Positions 43,885-53,753 are shown, counted from the first letter of the stretch. The stretch is DNA of 64,000 nt from Terrabacter sp. 28 (GCA_000955875.1 JYOE01000013.1:62001-126000); one strand, 5' to 3'. Translations and numbers: made by a program. The notes: generated by a model not told the origin, from the sequence alone.

Positions 43885-44688
43885 CTACCGGATCGAACGG
43901 GACACGGCGACGTGGCGCGCGACCTCGACGAAGCCGGCCCGCTCGTAGAGACCACGGGCAGGCCCGTCGAGGTCGGCGACGATGACCAGCCTTGTGACAG
44001 AGGGGTCCTCGAGGGCCCACGCGCCGGCAGCACGCACCAGCGCCCCCGCGATGCCACGCCCTCGATGGGTCGCCAGGGTGACGACGTCCTGATAACGGGC
44101 CAGTCCGTCGAGCCTGACGATGCCGAGGTCGCTCACGAGACGGTCGCCCTCGAACGCCCCGAACCAACGCGCGCGACCCGACTCGGCGAGGCCGCGCTGG
44201 GCGGCAGCACGTCGGCGCTCGAACTCGAGGCGCCCGTCCCGGCGGTCCGTGGGGGTGTCGCTGCCGCCGACCTCGGCCGACTGCTCCCAGTCGTCGTCAC
44301 TCACGAGCTCCCGCAGCCGTATTCCGTCGGGCGCGGCCCCGCCCGACGGCACTGTCGTCGTGGCGAGGTCCACGTCGACCTCCACGTCCCACCCCTGCTC
44401 GACCCAGGCCGCGGTATCGCCGCCCACCTCGCTGAAGGCGATCGCGCGGTGCGCCGCGTCAGGGTGCTCCCGCTCGAAGGTCGCGACCCAGTGGTCGAGG
44501 TCGGCGGCACGAGCCGGACCCGCGACGAGCACGAAGTTGCCCCACCAGAAGGTCGGATTGGCGTCGGTGCGCACGACGAGGTGGTTGCCACGGTCGGTGA
44601 CGGTCGAGCCCTGCAGCTCGAGCAGCGCCAGGTCGGTCACCAGACCGGGGGACGTCACCTCCACGCGTCGACCCTCCCCCACTCTCAC
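43885..44688 (-). CDS. GNAT-family N-acetyltransferase
   Basis: 267 residues. Two GNAT-like halves: the N-terminal half is degenerate (FWWGNFVLVAGPARAADLDHW). The C-terminal half has the acetyl-CoA loop VTLATHRGRGIAGALVRAA and the family end LYERAGFVEVARH. Substrate unknown. GTG start overlapping the CorA stop (GTGA), so it ends a likely operon nth-NUDIX-marP-corA-GNAT. The longer open frame upstream is antisense-type shadow and is rejected. Confidence 0.85.
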   Translation of the reverse strand: MRVGEGRRVEVTSPGLVTDLALLELQGSTVTDRGNHLVVRTDANPTFWWGNFVLVAGPARAADLDHWVATFEREHPDAAHRAIAFSEVGGDTAAWVEQGWDVEVDVDLATTTVPSGGAAPDGIRLRELVSDDDWEQSAEVGGSDTPTDRRDGRLEFERRRAAAQRGLAESGRARWFGAFEGDRLVSDLGIVRLDGLARYQDVVTLATHRGRGIAGALVRAAGAWALEDPSVTRLVIVADLDGPARGLYERAGFVEVARHVAVSRSIR

Positions 44689-45668
44689 CACCAGCCCTGG
44701 CGGTGGGCCCAGCGCAGCAGGCCGAGGCTGATCACGGCCATGACGCCGAGCACGACCACCAGCTGCGGCACGTGCGTCTCGTCGTTGACGATGAGGTTCA
44801 TCCCGTAGACCGACGCGATGGCGGTGATCGGGAGCGTGATCGCCGCGATGACGGCCAGCCGCTCCATGGCGACGGTCATCTTCGTCGTGACCCGCGTCTG
44901 GTAGAGGTCGATGACTCCGACGAGGAACTGCATCTCGCCGTCCGCGAGGTTGCGCACGCGTTCGAACTGCTCGGCGAGGTCGCGGGCGTGCCGCTTGGCC
45001 TCCTCGGGCACGAACCGCTCGAGGGAGTGGATGCGGGCCTGGATGTCGTACGCCTGTGCCGCCATCGTGCGCGACGTCATCAGCTCGTGGCGCACGAGGA
45101 AGAGCTGCTCGAGCAGGGCCTCGGGCCGGTGGAAGTCGGTGGCCATCACCTGTTCCTCCATCGGCGGCAGGCGCGTCGCGACCTGGCGCACGGCGGCACT
45201 CTGGCGGCGCGCGATGGCCGAGCCGATGGCGTACGCGAGGTCGTGCGTCGACTGCGGACGCAGCCGCCCGGCCTCGAGACGCGCGCGCACCCCGCGGGTC
45301 TCCTCGCTCGCGGCCTCGGCCGACACCACCGGGTTGCGCGGCCCGTGCACCGTGACGAGACAGTGCTCCCCGACGACCATGTCGAGCACGTGCACGTGCA
45401 CGTGCCCACTCTCCCCCGCCAGCGCGGTGTGGAGGATGACGAAGAGCTGGTGCTCGTACGCGTGGACGGTCGGCACGAAGTTGCGCTCGGCACACGCCTG
45501 CCGGACCAACGGGTGCGCCTTGATCGGTCCCGCGAGCACCGCCTCGGCCTCGGCGTCCCAGTCCGGCACGTCGACCCAGGCGAAGCCGTCGCTGCGCGTG
45601 AGCAGCGTCTCGAGGTCGGCCACCCCGTGGTCGGTGATCCCGTCAGCGCTGACGAACGACACCTGCAT
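44685..45668 (-). CDS. corA: CorA-family divalent cation transporter
   Basis: 327 residues. A soluble alpha/beta N-terminal domain and long helices lead to the membrane part. The second-last helix ends in YGMNL, the GMN selectivity signature of CorA, followed by a short loop DETHVPQ and a last helix. Likely Mg2+ (or Co2+/Ni2+/Zn2+) transport as a pentamer. The C-terminal RWAHRQGWW end overlaps the start of the GNAT gene. It follows marP after 70 bases on the same strand. Confidence 0.92.
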   Translation of the reverse strand: MQVSFVSADGITDHGVADLETLLTRSDGFAWVDVPDWDAEAEAVLAGPIKAHPLVRQACAERNFVPTVHAYEHQLFVILHTALAGESGHVHVHVLDMVVGEHCLVTVHGPRNPVVSAEAASEETRGVRARLEAGRLRPQSTHDLAYAIGSAIARRQSAAVRQVATRLPPMEEQVMATDFHRPEALLEQLFLVRHELMTSRTMAAQAYDIQARIHSLERFVPEEAKRHARDLAEQFERVRNLADGEMQFLVGVIDLYQTRVTTKMTVAMERLAVIAAITLPITAIASVYGMNLIVNDETHVPQLVVVLGVMAVISLGLLRWAHRQGWW

Positions 45669-45738
45669 GGCACCACTCTGGCACCGGCGACACCTGCGCG
45701 GCAGTGGGCGCAGCGACAGCGACGGGGGGTCCGTCGGC

Positions 45739-46941
45739 TCAGCCGGCGACGCAGGCGCCGGTGTCGACCTGCAGCTGGGCGTTGGCGGACGCGTCGAGGA
45801 CGGGCTTGGCCTCCGCGAGGGTCAGCGCATAGCCCGTCGTGTCGTCCTCGAGCGACTTCGCGAAGATGACGCCGACGACGCGGCCCTGCGTGTCGAGCAG
45901 CGGCCCACCGGAGTTGCCCGGCTGCACGGTCGCGGCGAGCGAGTAGATCTCGCGCACGACGCGCTCGCGCCCGTAGATGTCGAGTCCGCGGGCGTCGAGC
46001 TGGGCGCGCACCCGGGCCGAGACGACGCGGTAGGGCCCGTCGAGCGGGAAGCCGGGGACCGCGGCCGAGTCGCCCCGCGTCATTTCGCCGCCCAGTGGCA
46101 GCGGCGGCGCGGACAGGCCCGGCGCGCTGAGCACGGCGAGGTCGCGCCGCGAGTCGAAGACGATGACCCGCGCCCGGAGTGTCTGGTCGCCGGCCTCGAT
46201 GCGCACCTGGTCGGCGCCCGCGACGACGTGGGCGTTCGTGACGATGTGCCCGGGCGAGAGCACCCAGCCGGTGCCCTCCTGCCCGCGCTGGCACGACTCC
46301 GACTGGGTGGTCACCTTGACGACGGAGCGCCCGGCAGCGCGGATCGCCTGCGACCGCGCGACGGCGGGGTCGGGGTCCTGCACCGGGGTGATCGGCTCCG
46401 GGGCCAGCCCGCCGAAGACCTGCGGGAAGCCCTGGCTCGACAAGAACCCACGGAAGCTGGCGAAGACGTCGCCGGTCTCCTCGGGGACGACCGAGTTGAC
46501 CACGCGCATCACCCGTGACTCGGCCATGGCCTTCGACAGCGCCGGGTTGCCCGCCGTGCGCAGCGCGCCACCGATGAACCAGACGATGAGGCTCGCCGCC
46601 AGCATGACGACGACCGCGCCGAACACCGAGTCGAGCCGCCGCAGCGACGTCTGCCCCACCCGCTTGCGGATCTGCGCCCCGAGCAGGCTGCCGAGGTACT
46701 GGCCGAGCCACCCGAAGGCCACCACCCCGACGATGAGCACGACGACGCGCGTGCGGTCGTTCTCGGCCACGGCGTCCCAGCGGGCCAGCATCCCCGGCAG
46801 CTGCCAGACCGCCAGCATCGCGAAGGCGAAGAAGCCGAGCAGCGACGAGACGCTCTGGATCAGGCCCTGCCGGTAGCCGGAGAAGGCGTACGCCAGCAGC
46901 AGCAGTCCCAGGGCGATGTCGAGCACCGTGCCTCCGCTCAT
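45739..46941 (-). CDS. marP: MarP-like membrane serine protease (CvpA + trypsin-like domain)
   Basis: 400 residues. Four N-terminal helices form a CvpA-like membrane domain (VLDIALGLLLLAYAFSGYRQGL onward). The extracytoplasmic chymotrypsin/HtrA-type protease has a full triad: His in VTNAHVVAG, Asp in DSRRDLAVL and Ser in QPGNSGGPLL. Two cysteines (ESCQRG and TGACVAG) could form a disulfide as in mycobacterial MarP (Rv3671c), which protects against acid stress. The ATG shares one base with the NUDIX stop. The neighbours NUDIX and nth match the mycobacterial order. Confidence 0.93.
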   Translation of the reverse strand: MSGGTVLDIALGLLLLAYAFSGYRQGLIQSVSSLLGFFAFAMLAVWQLPGMLARWDAVAENDRTRVVVLIVGVVAFGWLGQYLGSLLGAQIRKRVGQTSLRRLDSVFGAVVVMLAASLIVWFIGGALRTAGNPALSKAMAESRVMRVVNSVVPEETGDVFASFRGFLSSQGFPQVFGGLAPEPITPVQDPDPAVARSQAIRAAGRSVVKVTTQSESCQRGQEGTGWVLSPGHIVTNAHVVAGADQVRIEAGDQTLRARVIVFDSRRDLAVLSAPGLSAPPLPLGGEMTRGDSAAVPGFPLDGPYRVVSARVRAQLDARGLDIYGRERVVREIYSLAATVQPGNSGGPLLDTQGRVVGVIFAKSLEDDTTGYALTLAEAKPVLDASANAQLQVDTGACVAG

Positions 46942-47681
46942 CAGCGCCTCCCTCCCAGGAAGCGCTCGGGCAGAGCACGCCTGACGTCGGTGTCCCACGG
47001 CACGGAGAGCCCGCCCAGCTCGAGCACGCTGCTGACGAGCCCTGCCGTGAAGCCCCAGAGGAACAGGTCGTCGAGGTCGAAGCCCGGCCCGACGTAGCCC
47101 GACGGGTGGGTCACGGAGAAGCGCGTGGCCGGCTCGACGAGGTGCGACACCGGCACCGAGAGCACGTCATGCACCTCGGCGGGGTCACGCACGCCGATGG
47201 GCGAGGGCTGTGCCCACCACGCGAGCACCGGGGTGACGACGAACTGGGCCGGGGCGAGGAAGATCGGCGGCAGCTGCACGACGACGTCGACGCCGTCGGG
47301 TTCGACCCCCGTCTCCTCGTAGGCCTCGCGCAGCGCCGTGGCGACGAGGTCGGCGTCCTCGGGGTCGCGCGAGCCGCCGGGGAAGGCGATCTGCGCCGGC
47401 TGGGTGCGCATCGTGTGCGAGCGCTCGATGAGCACGACGTGCTCACCGGGGTCGTCGGCACCGGCCGGCGGCGGGCCGAAGAGGATGAGGACGGCGGACT
47501 CGCGGGCGTCGTCGTCGGGCGGTGCGAACCGCGCGAACCACTCCGGCTGGAAGCTCTCGAGCCGCTGCACGGCCGCGTCCATCCAGGCCGGACGGGGCAG
47601 GCGACCCCGCCCCTGGACGGGTGCAGGGTCGATGGAACCCGAGCTGCCGGCATACGCGATGCCGCTGACCACCTTCGTCAC
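46941..47681 (-). CDS. NUDIX hydrolase, CoA pyrophosphatase (NudL)-like
   Basis: 246 residues. [20 protein letters not shown] plus EAYEETGV is the extended Nudix box, preceded by MRTQPAQI, the pattern of coenzyme A pyrophosphatases (NudL/PCD1). It would cleave CoA or oxidised CoA to phosphopantetheine and 3',5'-ADP. The GTG start overlaps the nth stop (GTGA) and the stop overlaps marP. The longer open frame into nth is rejected. Corresponds to Rv3672c in the M. tuberculosis order. Confidence 0.9.
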   Translation of the reverse strand: MTKVVSGIAYAGSSGSIDPAPVQGRGRLPRPAWMDAAVQRLESFQPEWFARFAPPDDDARESAVLILFGPPPAGADDPGEHVVLIERSHTMRTQPAQIAFPGGSRDPEDADLVATALREAYEETGVEPDGVDVVVQLPPIFLAPAQFVVTPVLAWWAQPSPIGVRDPAEVHDVLSVPVSHLVEPATRFSVTHPSGYVGPGFDLDDLFLWGFTAGLVSSVLELGGLSVPWDTDVRRALPERFLGGRR

Positions 47682-48403
47682 TTCGGCGCCAGCTCGTACT
47701 TCAGCAGCTTCGCGGCCTTGTCGGGGTCGGTCTCGCCGATGCCGTAGCTGGGGCACCAGCGCGCCACCGGGCACGCGCCGCAGGCGGGCTTCTTCGCGTG
47801 GCACGTGCGGCGCCCGTGGAAGATGACGACGTGGCTTAGCATCGTCCAGTCCTTGCGCATGAAGAGGCGGCCGATCTCGTGCTCGACCTTGACGGGGTCC
47901 TCCTCCTCGGTCCAGCCGAAGCGGCGCACGAGCCGACCGAAGTGGGTGTCGACGGTGATCCCCGGGATGTCGAACGCGTTGCCGAGCACGACGTTGGCCG
48001 TCTTGCGCCCGACCCCCGGGAGCGTCACGAGGTCCTTGAGCCGCGGCGGCACCTCGCCGTCGAAGTTCTCGACGAGGGCGATGCCGAGCTTGATGAGGGC
48101 GTCGGCCTTGTTCCGGTAGAAGCCGGTCGGCTGGATGATCGTCTCCAGCTCGGTGCGGTCGGCCCCGGCGTAGTCGGCGGCCGTCCGGTACTTCGCGAAG
48201 ACGATGGGCGTCACCTTGTTGACCCCGACGTCGGTGGTCTGCGCCGACAGGATGGTCGCCACGAGCAGCTCGAGCGGGGTGGTGAAGTCGAGCTCGCAGT
48301 GCGCGTACGGGTAGCGCTCGTGGAGCGACCGGTACATCTTGCGGGCGCGACGCGTCCGCGAGATCGAGGTCTCGTCGGCAGTCACGATGGCGCGGGGGGA
48401 CAC
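47678..48403 (-). CDS. nth: Endonuclease III
   Basis: About 241 residues. Bifunctional DNA glycosylase/AP lyase for oxidised pyrimidines. The helix-hairpin-helix [20 protein letters not shown] carries the catalytic Lys, [13 protein letters not shown] the catalytic Asp, and [17 protein letters not shown] holds the Cx6Cx2Cx5C iron-sulfur cluster. Start uncertain: GTG codons at 48412, 48403 and 48385 are in frame and none has a clear ribosome site; the choice alters only the non-conserved N-terminus. First gene of the coupled nth-NUDIX-marP string. Confidence 0.93.
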   Translation of the reverse strand: MSPRAIVTADETSISRTRRARKMYRSLHERYPYAHCELDFTTPLELLVATILSAQTTDVGVNKVTPIVFAKYRTAADYAGADRTELETIIQPTGFYRNKADALIKLGIALVENFDGEVPPRLKDLVTLPGVGRKTANVVLGNAFDIPGITVDTHFGRLVRRFGWTEEEDPVKVEHEIGRLFMRKDWTMLSHVVIFHGRRTCHAKKPACGACPVARWCPSYGIGETDPDKAAKLLKYELAPK

Positions 48404-48583
48404 GGACGACACTGTATGCCGCCGCGCTGGGTCACGCCCGGTGCGCTCGGCCGGTGTCGGCGAGGGGCCGGCCAACCTCCCCGGGGCCGCGGCGAGGACC
48501 GCTGCGCCCGAACGTTCCTCGCGGTCCCGCGTGCGTCCAGAGGGTGCAGATGGGTACGAACTGCCTGCCGGAGGGAGGCAGAC

Positions 48584-49417
48584 ATGTACCGGGAAGCGAA
48601 CGACAGCGCTTCGGCGCCCGCGCCTGCCGCGCGGGCTGGCGCGTCCGAGACGTCGACGACGCCGGAGGCGGCGACCGACGAGCGCGGACTCGAGACGACG
48701 CTCGACGCGCTCCACGCCATGCACCTGCACCACGCCCCCGACCAGGACGTCGTCCGGGCCATGGAGCTCATGGTGACGCACGCCGAGTTCCCGTGCCTCG
48801 GGGCGAAGTCGGTGTTCCGCCGGGGCAACGTCGAGCACGCCGTCCTCGACGACATGGACGGCCCGGACACCCCGCAGCTGCTGCTCGAGCGGCTCACGCG
48901 GTTCGCCGACGGCATCGCCGGCGAGGACGGCTTCCACTCCTTCATCGTCACCTTCCGCCGACCCGCGCACGACGACGAGGCCGCGTTCGAGTCCTCGCTG
49001 TTCAGGCTGCTCCAGCGCCTCCACGACGCCGACGACGAGACGTGGGCGCGGGGCGTCGGGGCCGACCCCACCGACCCGCACTTCGCCTTCAGCGTCGCAG
49101 GCACGGCGTACTTCATCGTCGGCCTGCACCCGGCGGCGTCCCGCGTCGCGCGTCGGGCCCCGCTCGCGACCCTGGTCTTCAACCCCCACGACCAGTTCGA
49201 GCAGCTGCGCGCCGACGGACGGTTCGACGGCATGCGCTCGACGATCCGGCGCCGCGACGTCGACCTGCAGGGCTCGGTCAACCCGATGGTGGCCGACCAC
49301 GGCGAGAGCAGCGAGGCGCTCCAGTACTCCGGTCGCGCGCACGACCCCGGCTGGGAACCGCCGCTCGAGGTGCACCCGACCCCATCCACCCCCGCCGACG
49401 AGGAGGACCGCCGATGA
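48584..49417 (+). CDS. YqcI/YcgG family protein (putative haem-dependent N-oxygenase)
   Basis: 277 residues. Conserved family blocks are [56 protein letters not shown] and [20 protein letters not shown]. The family (PF08892) includes GntA, a haem-dependent N-hydroxylase of guanitoxin biosynthesis, so oxidation of a guanidine or amine is a possible reaction; this is inference from one characterised branch. GGAGGGAGGCAG precedes the ATG. Its stop overlaps the DUF1989 gene (ATGA), so the two are made together. It interrupts the otherwise conserved nth-crp neighbourhood. Confidence 0.8.
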   Translation: MYREANDSASAPAPAARAGASETSTTPEAATDERGLETTLDALHAMHLHHAPDQDVVRAMELMVTHAEFPCLGAKSVFRRGNVEHAVLDDMDGPDTPQLLLERLTRFADGIAGEDGFHSFIVTFRRPAHDDEAAFESSLFRLLQRLHDADDETWARGVGADPTDPHFAFSVAGTAYFIVGLHPAASRVARRAPLATLVFNPHDQFEQLRADGRFDGMRSTIRRRDVDLQGSVNPMVADHGESSEALQYSGRAHDPGWEPPLEVHPTPSTPADEEDRR

Positions 49418-50142
49418 CCATCGCCGAGGACGCCCCGACCACGACGAGCGCTCCGCCCACGCAGCCATCGACGGCACGGACGCCGATCCCCGGCCAGGGC
49501 CGGCACTTCGGGGCGGGAGGCCCGGTCTTCGCCCCGGCGTACGGTGGCGACGTGGAGCTCACCCGACTCGCCCCCCAGACCGGCGCCGCCTTCCTCCTGC
49601 GCGCCGGCGAGCGCCTCGTCGTCGTGGACCCGACGGGTGAGCAGGTCAGCGACTTCTTCGCCGTGATGGCCGACGACCTCGACGAGTGGCTCAGCTCCGG
49701 ACGCACCATCGACTACGCGAACTCGACGATCGTCACGACGGGAACGGTGCTCTACAGCAACCGCAGCACGCCGATGGCCACCGTCGTCGAGGACACGTGC
49801 GGCCGCCACGACCTGCTGCTCACGCCGTGCAGCCAGCAGACGTTCGACCTGCTCTACCCCGAGCTCGGGGGCGCCTACCACCCGAGCTGCTTCGAGAACC
49901 TCGCCTCGAACATGAGCCGCTTCGGCGTCGCGTCCGACCGCATCGGCACGACGCTCAACATCTTCATGAACGTGTGGGCCGAGCGGAACGGCGAGCTCCA
50001 CATCGACCCGCCGACGTCGCGTGCCGGCGACCGGTTCGTCGTGCGCGCAGAGGCAGACCTCGTCGTCGGTCTCACCGCGTGCTCCGCCGAGAAGTCGAAC
50101 AACGGCGTCTGCAAGCCGATCGACTACCGCATCGAGGCGTGA
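49414..50142 (+). CDS. DUF1989 urea carboxylase-associated family protein
   Basis: 242 residues. [59 protein letters not shown] and [19 protein letters not shown] are DUF1989 (PF09347) signatures. Conserved Cys and His in [22 protein letters not shown] and [10 protein letters not shown] suggest a metal site. Relatives are found with urea carboxylase/guanidine pathways, which fits a nitrogen-compound substrate shared with the coupled YqcI/YcgG protein. The product is not known. The first 35 residues are Thr/Pro-rich and probably disordered. Confidence 0.85.
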   Translation: MTIAEDAPTTTSAPPTQPSTARTPIPGQGRHFGAGGPVFAPAYGGDVELTRLAPQTGAAFLLRAGERLVVVDPTGEQVSDFFAVMADDLDEWLSSGRTIDYANSTIVTTGTVLYSNRSTPMATVVEDTCGRHDLLLTPCSQQTFDLLYPELGGAYHPSCFENLASNMSRFGVASDRIGTTLNIFMNVWAERNGELHIDPPTSRAGDRFVVRAEADLVVGLTACSAEKSNNGVCKPIDYRIEA

Positions 50143-50220
50143 GCGGGCGCCGTCGACGACGTGACGGTGCTCGCGACGGATGGCGGCGCGGGCACGGAGG
50201 CGACGTGGCACACTGACCCC

Positions 50221-50898
50221 GTGGATCTCGACGTGGTGCGGCGCGCCCCCCTGTTCAAGGCTCTCGACGACGAGGCGGCCTCGGCGCTGCTGTCGGAGAT
50301 GAGCCGCTCGCACATGGAGCGCGGCGACGTGCTCTTCCACGAGGGCGACCGCGGCGACACGCTCTACGTCATCGCCGAGGGCAAGATCAAGCTCGGCCGC
50401 ACCAGCCCCGACGGGCGCGAGAACCTCGTTGCCATCCTCGGCCCGGGCGAGATGTTCGGCGAGCTCAGCCTCTTCGACCCGGGCCCGCGCACGATGACGG
50501 CCACGGCGGTCGCCGAGACGCAGCTGCTCGGGGTCGGCAACGAGTCGCTGACGGGCCTGCTGTCCGGCCGCCCCGAGGTGTCCAAGGCGCTGCTCGCGGC
50601 CCTGGCCCAGCGTCTGCGCCGCACCAACGCCCACCTCGCCGACCTCGTCTTCACCGACGTGCCGGGTCGCGTCGCGAAGGCGCTGCTCGACCTGTCCGAG
50701 CGCTTCGGCCGTCCGGTCGAGGGCGGCATCATGGTCTCGCACGACCTCACGCAGGAGGAGCTCGCCCAGCTCGTCGGCGCCTCGCGCGAGACGGTCAACA
50801 AGGCGCTCGCCGACTTCGCGACGCGCGGCTGGCTGCGCCTTGAGGCACGAGCCGTCCTGCTCCAGGACGTCGAGCGCCTCAAGCGCCGCGCGCGCTGA
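50221..50898 (+). CDS. crp: Crp/Fnr-family transcriptional regulator (Crp)
   Basis: 225 residues. cAMP-binding domain with GEMFGELSLFDPGPRTMTATA (phosphate-binding cassette, Arg in GPRT) and C-terminal HTH DLTQEELAQLVGASRETVNKALADF. The sequence closely follows actinobacterial Crp, the counterpart of Rv3676. GTG at 50221 is chosen because MDLDVVRRAPLFKALDDE matches family N-termini; an in-frame start at 50161 would add 20 unrelated residues. Global regulator of carbon use and respiration in relatives. Convergent with the kinase at 50950; a short 7-bp hairpin lies between. Confidence 0.95.
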   Translation: MDLDVVRRAPLFKALDDEAASALLSEMSRSHMERGDVLFHEGDRGDTLYVIAEGKIKLGRTSPDGRENLVAILGPGEMFGELSLFDPGPRTMTATAVAETQLLGVGNESLTGLLSGRPEVSKALLAALAQRLRRTNAHLADLVFTDVPGRVAKALLDLSERFGRPVEGGIMVSHDLTQEELAQLVGASRETVNKALADFATRGWLRLEARAVLLQDVERLKRRAR

Positions 50899-50949
50899 CC
50901 CGGCCACGCCGCCGGATGCGGCGGCCGGCGAATCCGTCTGCCCACCAGC

Positions 50950-51603
50950 TCAGCTCGCGAACGACCAGCCGTCCGGCCCGTTGACGACCACGCGGTCGGC
51001 GGCGCCTGCGGCCGCGGCGATGCGTGCGGCGTTGACCTCGTCGGTCTGCTCGACCCAGGCGGCCGCGGCGTCCGGCGACTTGCCGAACGTCACGTGCCGC
51101 TCGACGAGCCTCGAGCGCCTGAGGTCGTCGTCACCCGTGACGTACCAGACCTCGGCGATGGCGGATCGTGCTGCCTGCCAGCGCGGTTCGGGCAGCAGCA
51201 GGTAGTTGCCCTCGGTGACGACGAGGCGCGCGCTCGGCGGCACCACCACGGCAGCGGCGATCGGCTGCTCGAGGCTGCGCTCGAAGCCGGGCGCGTAGGC
51301 CCACGAGTCGGGCTCGTCGACGAGGCGGCGCAGCAGGTGCGCATAGCCCTCGGCGTCGAACGTGTCAGGAGCACCCTTGCGGGACAACGCTCCCAGACGC
51401 TCGAGCTGCACGTCGGCGAGGTGGTAGCCGTCCATCGGCACGTGCGCCACCCAGTCCTCGCCCCGAGCCGCGGCCACCGCGGCGACGACGGCGTCGGCGA
51501 GCGTCGACTTGCCGGCACCCGGCACCCCGGCGATGCCGAGCACGACCCGGCGGTGGTCACCGACGAGGTCGAGAGCCGCCCTCGCGAGCGTCGCGACGCT
51601 CAA
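50950..51603 (-). CDS. Nucleoside/nucleotide kinase family protein (uridine kinase-like P-loop)
   Basis: 217 residues. GIAGVPGAGKSTLADAV is the Walker A loop, VPMDGYHLADVQLERLG matches the phosphoribulokinase/uridine kinase-like DGYH motif, and VTEGNYLLLPEPRW is the second family block. It belongs with the YggC/fructose-type kinases of unknown or sugar specificity. The apparent start is TTG overlapping the MBL stop, so the genes are coupled. Substrate not determinable. Confidence 0.88.
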   Translation of the reverse strand: MSVATLARAALDLVGDHRRVVLGIAGVPGAGKSTLADAVVAAVAAARGEDWVAHVPMDGYHLADVQLERLGALSRKGAPDTFDAEGYAHLLRRLVDEPDSWAYAPGFERSLEQPIAAAVVVPPSARLVVTEGNYLLLPEPRWQAARSAIAEVWYVTGDDDLRRSRLVERHVTFGKSPDAAAAWVEQTDEVNAARIAAAAGAADRVVVNGPDGWSFAS

Positions 51604-52397
51604 CCGTGCTCGCGAAGGTACTCGAGCTGGGCCTGCACCGACAGCTCGGCGGCGGGCCAGACGCTGCGCGGCACGTCGGCATACACGCGCTCGACGACCT
51701 CGTATGCCGTCTGCGCGCCCTGGGCGACCGCCTGACGCACCTGGTCGAGGCGCTCCGCGCGGTGCTCGAGGTAGAAGGTGACCGTCGCCGCGGCGTCGGC
51801 GACGAACGGCCCGTGCCCCGGCAGCAGGCTCGTCACCGTTCCGGCACGCGTCAGTGACTCGATGCGCTCGAGCGAAGCGAGGTAGGCCTCAAGGCTGCCG
51901 TCGGGCCAGGCGACGACGGTGGTGCCGCGACCGAGGACGGTGTCGCCCGTGACCAGCGTGTTGTCGGCGGGCAGCACGAAGGAGAAGGAGTCGCTCGTGT
52001 GGCCGGGCGTCTCGACTGCGAGGATCTCGAGGCCACCGACCCGGATGGTCTCGCCGGCCCACAGGTCGTCGTGGCCCCGACCGAAGGCGCGGACCGGAGA
52101 GCCGGTCAGCTCGTGGAAGCGGTCCGCGCTCTCGGCATGGTCGTCGTGCCCGTGGGTGAGCAGGGTCAGCGCGACCCGCCGCCCGGTCGAGGCCACCCGG
52201 TCGAGCACGTGCTGGAGGTGCCGCTCGTCGAGGGGCCCCGGGTCGACGACGACGACCTCGTCGGAGCCGGGCTCGGCGAGCAGCCAGGTGTTCGTGCCGT
52301 CGAGGGTCATCGGCCCCGGGTTGGGGCAGAGCACGCACTCGGCACGCTCGCTCGTGACGCCGCCGGTCCAGGCCGGGTCGGCTGCGGTGCCGTTCAC
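51600..52397 (-). CDS. Metallo-beta-lactamase-fold hydrolase
   Basis: 265 residues. Zinc ligands are in LLTHGHDDHAESADRF (HxHxDH), PGHTSDSFSF, VTGDTVLGRG and LPGHGP. Closest in pattern to LACTB2/RNase Z-like proteins and to the Rv3677c type found beside crp in mycobacteria. Function (RNase or thioesterase-like) not certain. GTG start with GGGAGG upstream. The C-terminal region has the winged-helix-like end typical of LACTB2. Confidence 0.92.
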   Translation of the reverse strand: MNGTAADPAWTGGVTSERAECVLCPNPGPMTLDGTNTWLLAEPGSDEVVVVDPGPLDERHLQHVLDRVASTGRRVALTLLTHGHDDHAESADRFHELTGSPVRAFGRGHDDLWAGETIRVGGLEILAVETPGHTSDSFSFVLPADNTLVTGDTVLGRGTTVVAWPDGSLEAYLASLERIESLTRAGTVTSLLPGHGPFVADAAATVTFYLEHRAERLDQVRQAVAQGAQTAYEVVERVYADVPRSVWPAAELSVQAQLEYLREHG

Positions 52398-52437
52398 GGC
52401 CGCACCTCCCGGCCACGGACCGGCGACGCCACGACGG

Positions 52438-53292
52438 TCACCGCTCGACGATCTCCATGGCGGCGCCGGACGGGCCGGCGACGACCTCGGGCATGACGAG
52501 CGGCAGCGACTCGCTGTGCACCACGAAGTCCGCGGCCGACGACGCCTCACGCACCTGCTCCACCCAGATGACGGTGGGCGGCAGCATGAGCGCGGAGCCT
52601 GCGGCATACTCGCGCAGCAGCTCCTCGGGCACCACCCAGCCCGCCTGGTCGGCCTCGGTGGTCTCGCCGTCGGCCACCTGGAACGGCGGCATCAGCGCGG
52701 CGAAGAACCACGTGTCGTAGCGCCGCGGCTCGAAGACGGGCGTCACCCAGTGGGCCTTCGCCACGATGAGGTCCGACCTCAGCACGAGGCCCTTGTCGCG
52801 CAGCACGTCGGCGAGCGCCACCTGCCGGCTCACCAGCTGGCGGCGCACCTCGAGCCACTCGGGGTCGTCGACCCGGGCGAGGGGTCCGCTGGCTGACGGT
52901 CCGGCCAGCAGCACGCCGCACTCCTCGAACACCTCACGGATCGCGGCCGCGACGTACATCTGCGCCTCGGCCGGCGAGCAGCCCAGGCGCTCGGCCCACT
53001 CCGACGGCGAGGGTCCCGCCCAGGGCAGGCCAACCTCGCCGTCGCGGTCGTCGACGCCGCCACCGGGGAAGACCATCGTGCTGGGCGCGAACTCCATCTC
53101 GGAGACGCGCCGCAGCATGAAGACCTCGGGGCCGGAGTCGCCGTCGCGCAGGAGCATGACGGTGCTCGCGGGTCGCGGCTCGGCCTCGTCCCAGCGCTCG
53201 CCGGCGAGCCACCGGGTGGCGGCGTCGGAGATGCTCGGGGTGGTGGTCAGCGGGAACTGTCGTCCCGCGGTCATGGGTTCGCCGACGCTCAT
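52438..53292 (-). CDS. NUDIX hydrolase (NUDT19/RP2-like, extended Nudix box)
   Basis: 284 residues. FAPSTMVFPGGGVDDRD and, after an insertion of about 35 residues, AAAIREVFEECGVLL form a split Nudix box as in NUDT19-type CoA diphosphatases. Acidic N-terminus and a hydrophobic C-terminal half. ATGA overlap with the ridA stop and 40 bases before the MBL gene. A second NUDIX enzyme distinct from the one at 46941. Substrate unknown. Confidence 0.88.
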   Translation of the reverse strand: MSVGEPMTAGRQFPLTTTPSISDAATRWLAGERWDEAEPRPASTVMLLRDGDSGPEVFMLRRVSEMEFAPSTMVFPGGGVDDRDGEVGLPWAGPSPSEWAERLGCSPAEAQMYVAAAIREVFEECGVLLAGPSASGPLARVDDPEWLEVRRQLVSRQVALADVLRDKGLVLRSDLIVAKAHWVTPVFEPRRYDTWFFAALMPPFQVADGETTEADQAGWVVPEELLREYAAGSALMLPPTVIWVEQVREASSAADFVVHSESLPLVMPEVVAGPSGAAMEIVER

Positions 53293-53753
53293 CGGGCGAC
53301 GGAGACGATGACCTCGACCTCGACGGGTGCGTCCAGCGGGAGCGCACTGACACCGACGGCCGAACGGGCGTGGATCCCCTTGTCACCGAACGCCTTCACG
53401 AGCAGTTCGCTCGCGCCGTTGATGACCCCGGGCTGGCCGGTGAAGCCCGGGTCAGAGGCGACGAAACCGACGACTTTGACGACACGGCTCACCGTGTCGA
53501 GGTCGCCGACCTCGCTCTTGATCGCCGCGATCGCGTTGAGGGCGCACGTCTCGGCGAGGGACTTCGCGGTCTCGGCGTCGACCTGGGCGCCGACCTTGCC
53601 GGTCGCGGCGAGGGAGCCGTCGACCATGGGCAGCTGACCGGAGGTGAAGACGAGGTCGCCCTCACGGAGGACGGGGACGTAGGCCGCGACGGGCGGCACG
53701 ACCTCGGGAACGGTGAGGCCGAGCTCGGACAGGCGGTCTTCGACAGCAGACAT
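53289..53753 (-). CDS. ridA: RidA/YjgF-family protein
   Basis: 154 residues. VFTSGQLPMVDGSLAATGKV and the C-terminal ARSAVGVSALPLDAPVEVEVIV are the RidA signature; the Arg in HARSAVG is the catalytic carboxylate-binding residue. It hydrolyses reactive enamine/imine intermediates such as 2-aminoacrylate. This is the longer, actinobacterial YjgF subgroup seen next to crp (Rv3678c type). GAGGAG precedes the ATG; 12 bases after the DUF4177 gene. Confidence 0.92.
   Translation of the reverse strand: MSAVEDRLSELGLTVPEVVPPVAAYVPVLREGDLVFTSGQLPMVDGSLAATGKVGAQVDAETAKSLAETCALNAIAAIKSEVGDLDTVSRVVKVVGFVASDPGFTGQPGVINGASELLVKAFGDKGIHARSAVGVSALPLDAPVEVEVIVSVAR

Noticed and set aside
48382..50907. 841-residue minus-strand frame across the YqcI/YcgG, DUF1989 and crp genes
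   Set aside because: Covers three recognised plus-strand genes and resembles no protein family.
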